Shown here piece after piece: positions 6,135 to 7,203 of a stretch of DNA of 7,203 nt (positions within the stretch are counted from its first letter, which is position 1; each line of letters opens with the position of its first letter). The stretch spans positions 1-7,203 of the forward strand of contig USKE01000115.1 of assembly GCA_900555165.1 (NCBI GenBank). The letters run 5' to 3'. Below the pieces are notes generated by a model. That model did not search any database and was not told where the DNA came from. It saw only the letters and a program-made list of their open reading frames with translations. Position numbers and translations under genes: made by a program. This DNA is from an uncultured Porphyromonadaceae bacterium (GTDB lineage Bacteria > Bacteroidota > Bacteroidia > Bacteroidales > Muribaculaceae).

Positions 6135-7203
6135 TCAGCGACGGCCGCCGAAGAGGTCACGGAGTCCGTCCATGTCAAATGTAAGGGTGAAACGCAGGGT
6201 CTGGTCGAGCGGCGAGGTCTGGGCTGTGGCAAGCATGTATGATGCGTCGAGCCTTACCACATTGAGCGAGAAACCGGCGCCGAAACCGAAATACTGGCGG
6301 TTGCCTTTGTACTGGCTCTCGTGATAGTATCCGGCACGGAGGAAGAACTGCTGGTTGTAGCTGTACTCGGCACCGAGAGAATATGAAATCTCGCGTAACT
6401 CCTCTTTAAAGCCGCCGGGGGCGTCGCTGAACGACTTGAAGATACCGGTGATGGGCGACATGTTCTGCCAGTCTTCATAGGCTTTTTCGTAGGCGCGCTG
6501 GTCGATCTGGCCGTTCTCGTCGAGGTAGTCGCTGTCGCGCGGTTTCGAGGGCACAAGCAGTTTGTTGAGGTCGAGGTTGACTGCCAGGGTGTGGTAGTCG
6601 GCCAGTGGGAAGGTGAATGATGTGCCGAGTTTCAGGTTGGTGGGGAGGAACGCCGGACGGTTGCCGTTGTCGTATGAGACTTTGGTACCGATATTTGATA
6701 TGTTCCAGCCCCATGACCACTGGCACTCGCTCCGTCCTACAATAGGATAAAAAGTCTGATAACCGGATATATCCGCAGCGAAAGCCGCCGCCCCTTTCAT
6801 TCCCTCAGTCTCATCATAAGCTAAATCTGAATAGATAAACCGGAAGACGACACCCATTGAAAAACTTTGTGACAATTTTCTGGAATAACCGAGGTCAAAG
6901 GCCATCTCATACGGATTTATAGAATTAGTTATATTTCCGCCATCATCTGTAATATTGATCGATCCCAAAGAAAAATAACGCAATGAAGCACTCAATGCCT
7001 GTAAATCGCTACTGCCGAATTTCCAATAACCGGCCACATACGCTAAATTAATATCATTGACCAATTTACGCAGCCATGGAGTATAAGATACAGAAACTCC
7101 CGCACGGCTGAATGCAAAAGCATATTTTGCAGGATTCCAATATTGAGAGTTCACGTCAGGATCGGTAGCAGCTCCCCAGTCTCCCCTAGAACCAGTAAGG
7201 AGG
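6135..7203 (-). CDS. porV: Type IX secretion outer-membrane barrel protein PorV (5' end missing)
   Basis: PorV is a FadL-like outer-membrane beta-barrel of the type IX secretion system. In Porphyromonas it shuttles cargo with C-terminal sorting domains from the translocon to the PorU attachment complex. About 355 residues are visible. The frame is open to the right edge, so the true start and signal peptide lie outside; the GTG at 7154 is internal. Coding upstream of it reads GSRGDWGAATDPDVNSQYWN, typical of the family's N-terminal region. Further signs are WNPAKYAF, SYTPWLRKLVNDINLAY, LRYFSLG, alternating aromatic/polar strands throughout, and a barrel-like ending TLRFTLTFDMDG before the short charged tail. 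The first half of the coding sequence (about 6735-7150) is clearly AT-richer than the second half and uses different codons. ispF follows 26 bases downstream. Confidence 0.92.
   Translation of the reverse strand, partial: LLTGSRGDWGAATDPDVNSQYWNPAKYAFAFSRAGVSVSYTPWLRKLVNDINLAYVAGYWKFGSSDLQALSASLRYFSLGSINITDDGGNITNSINPYEMAFDLGYSRKLSQSFSMGVVFRFIYSDLAYDETEGMKGAAAFAADISGYQTFYPIVGRSECQWSWGWNISNIGTKVSYDNGNRPAFLPTNLKLGTSFTFPLADYHTLAVNLDLNKLLVPSKPRDSDYLDENGQIDQRAYEKAYEDWQNMSPITGIFKSFSDAPGGFKEELREISYSLGAEYSYNQQFFLRAGYYHESQYKGNRQYFGFGAGFSLNVVRLDASYMLATAQTSPLDQTLRFTLTFDMDGLRDLFGGRR

Noticed and set aside
5587..6324. 245-codon open frame on the plus strand
   Set aside because: It is antisense to ispF and the end of porV and overlaps the metallopeptidase 3' end; no motifs are visible.
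7152..7154. GTG as the start of porV
   Set aside because: Coding with clear PorV character (GDWGAATDPDV) continues upstream to the window edge, so this GTG is an internal valine.

Overview
This window comes from a Bacteroidales chromosome. A Muribaculaceae-type organism is my best guess, because the coding DNA is fairly GC-rich for the order while the protein families are those of gut Bacteroidales. The lineage evidence is the divergent nadK / pdxJ-exbB-exbD-tonB neighbourhood, a porV-ispF pair, Bacteroidetes-style promoter elements (TAnnTTTG) and the lack of clear Shine-Dalgarno sequences. All eight complete genes and both edge genes but one belong to families I recognise; the exception, the short gene at 3631-3984, is recognisable only as the C-terminal part of a larger family.

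Layout. Positions 1-3381 hold five genes on the minus strand, transcribed in the order pdxJ (pyridoxine 5'-phosphate synthase), exbB, exbD, a TonB/TolA-like transducer, and pfkA, which runs off the left edge. Gaps are 39, 102, 22 and 49 bases, so they could be one operon joining vitamin B6 synthesis, a proton-driven envelope motor and glycolysis. Positions 3382-3630 are the divergent control region, with a good Bacteroidetes promoter for the rightward genes and a weaker candidate for the leftward ones. Positions 3631-5608 are a rightward cluster: a short protein matching only the C-terminal ACT-like part of the usual CBS-domain protein, nadK (NAD kinase), and a YgjP-type zinc metallopeptidase overlapping nadK by ATGA. 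Positions 5632-7203 return to the minus strand with ispF (isoprenoid synthesis) and porV (type IX secretion outer-membrane barrel), whose 5' end lies beyond the right edge.

How the genes work together. ExbB, ExbD and the TonB/TolA-like protein should form one inner-membrane motor using proton-motive force to act on the outer membrane. NadK, PdxJ, IspF and PfkA are core metabolic enzymes. PorV marks a type IX secretion system, which exports proteins with C-terminal sorting domains.

I found no new defence system, CRISPR array, insertion sequence, tRNA or rRNA. The oddities most worth a second look are: (1) the CBS-less ACT-like gene in the slot normally held by a CBS-domain protein; (2) a sharp change of base and codon use inside porV; (3) an extended low-complexity tail on ExbD and its unclear start next to an 18-base degenerate repeat; and (4) a perfect palindrome sitting in the spacer of the divergent promoter.
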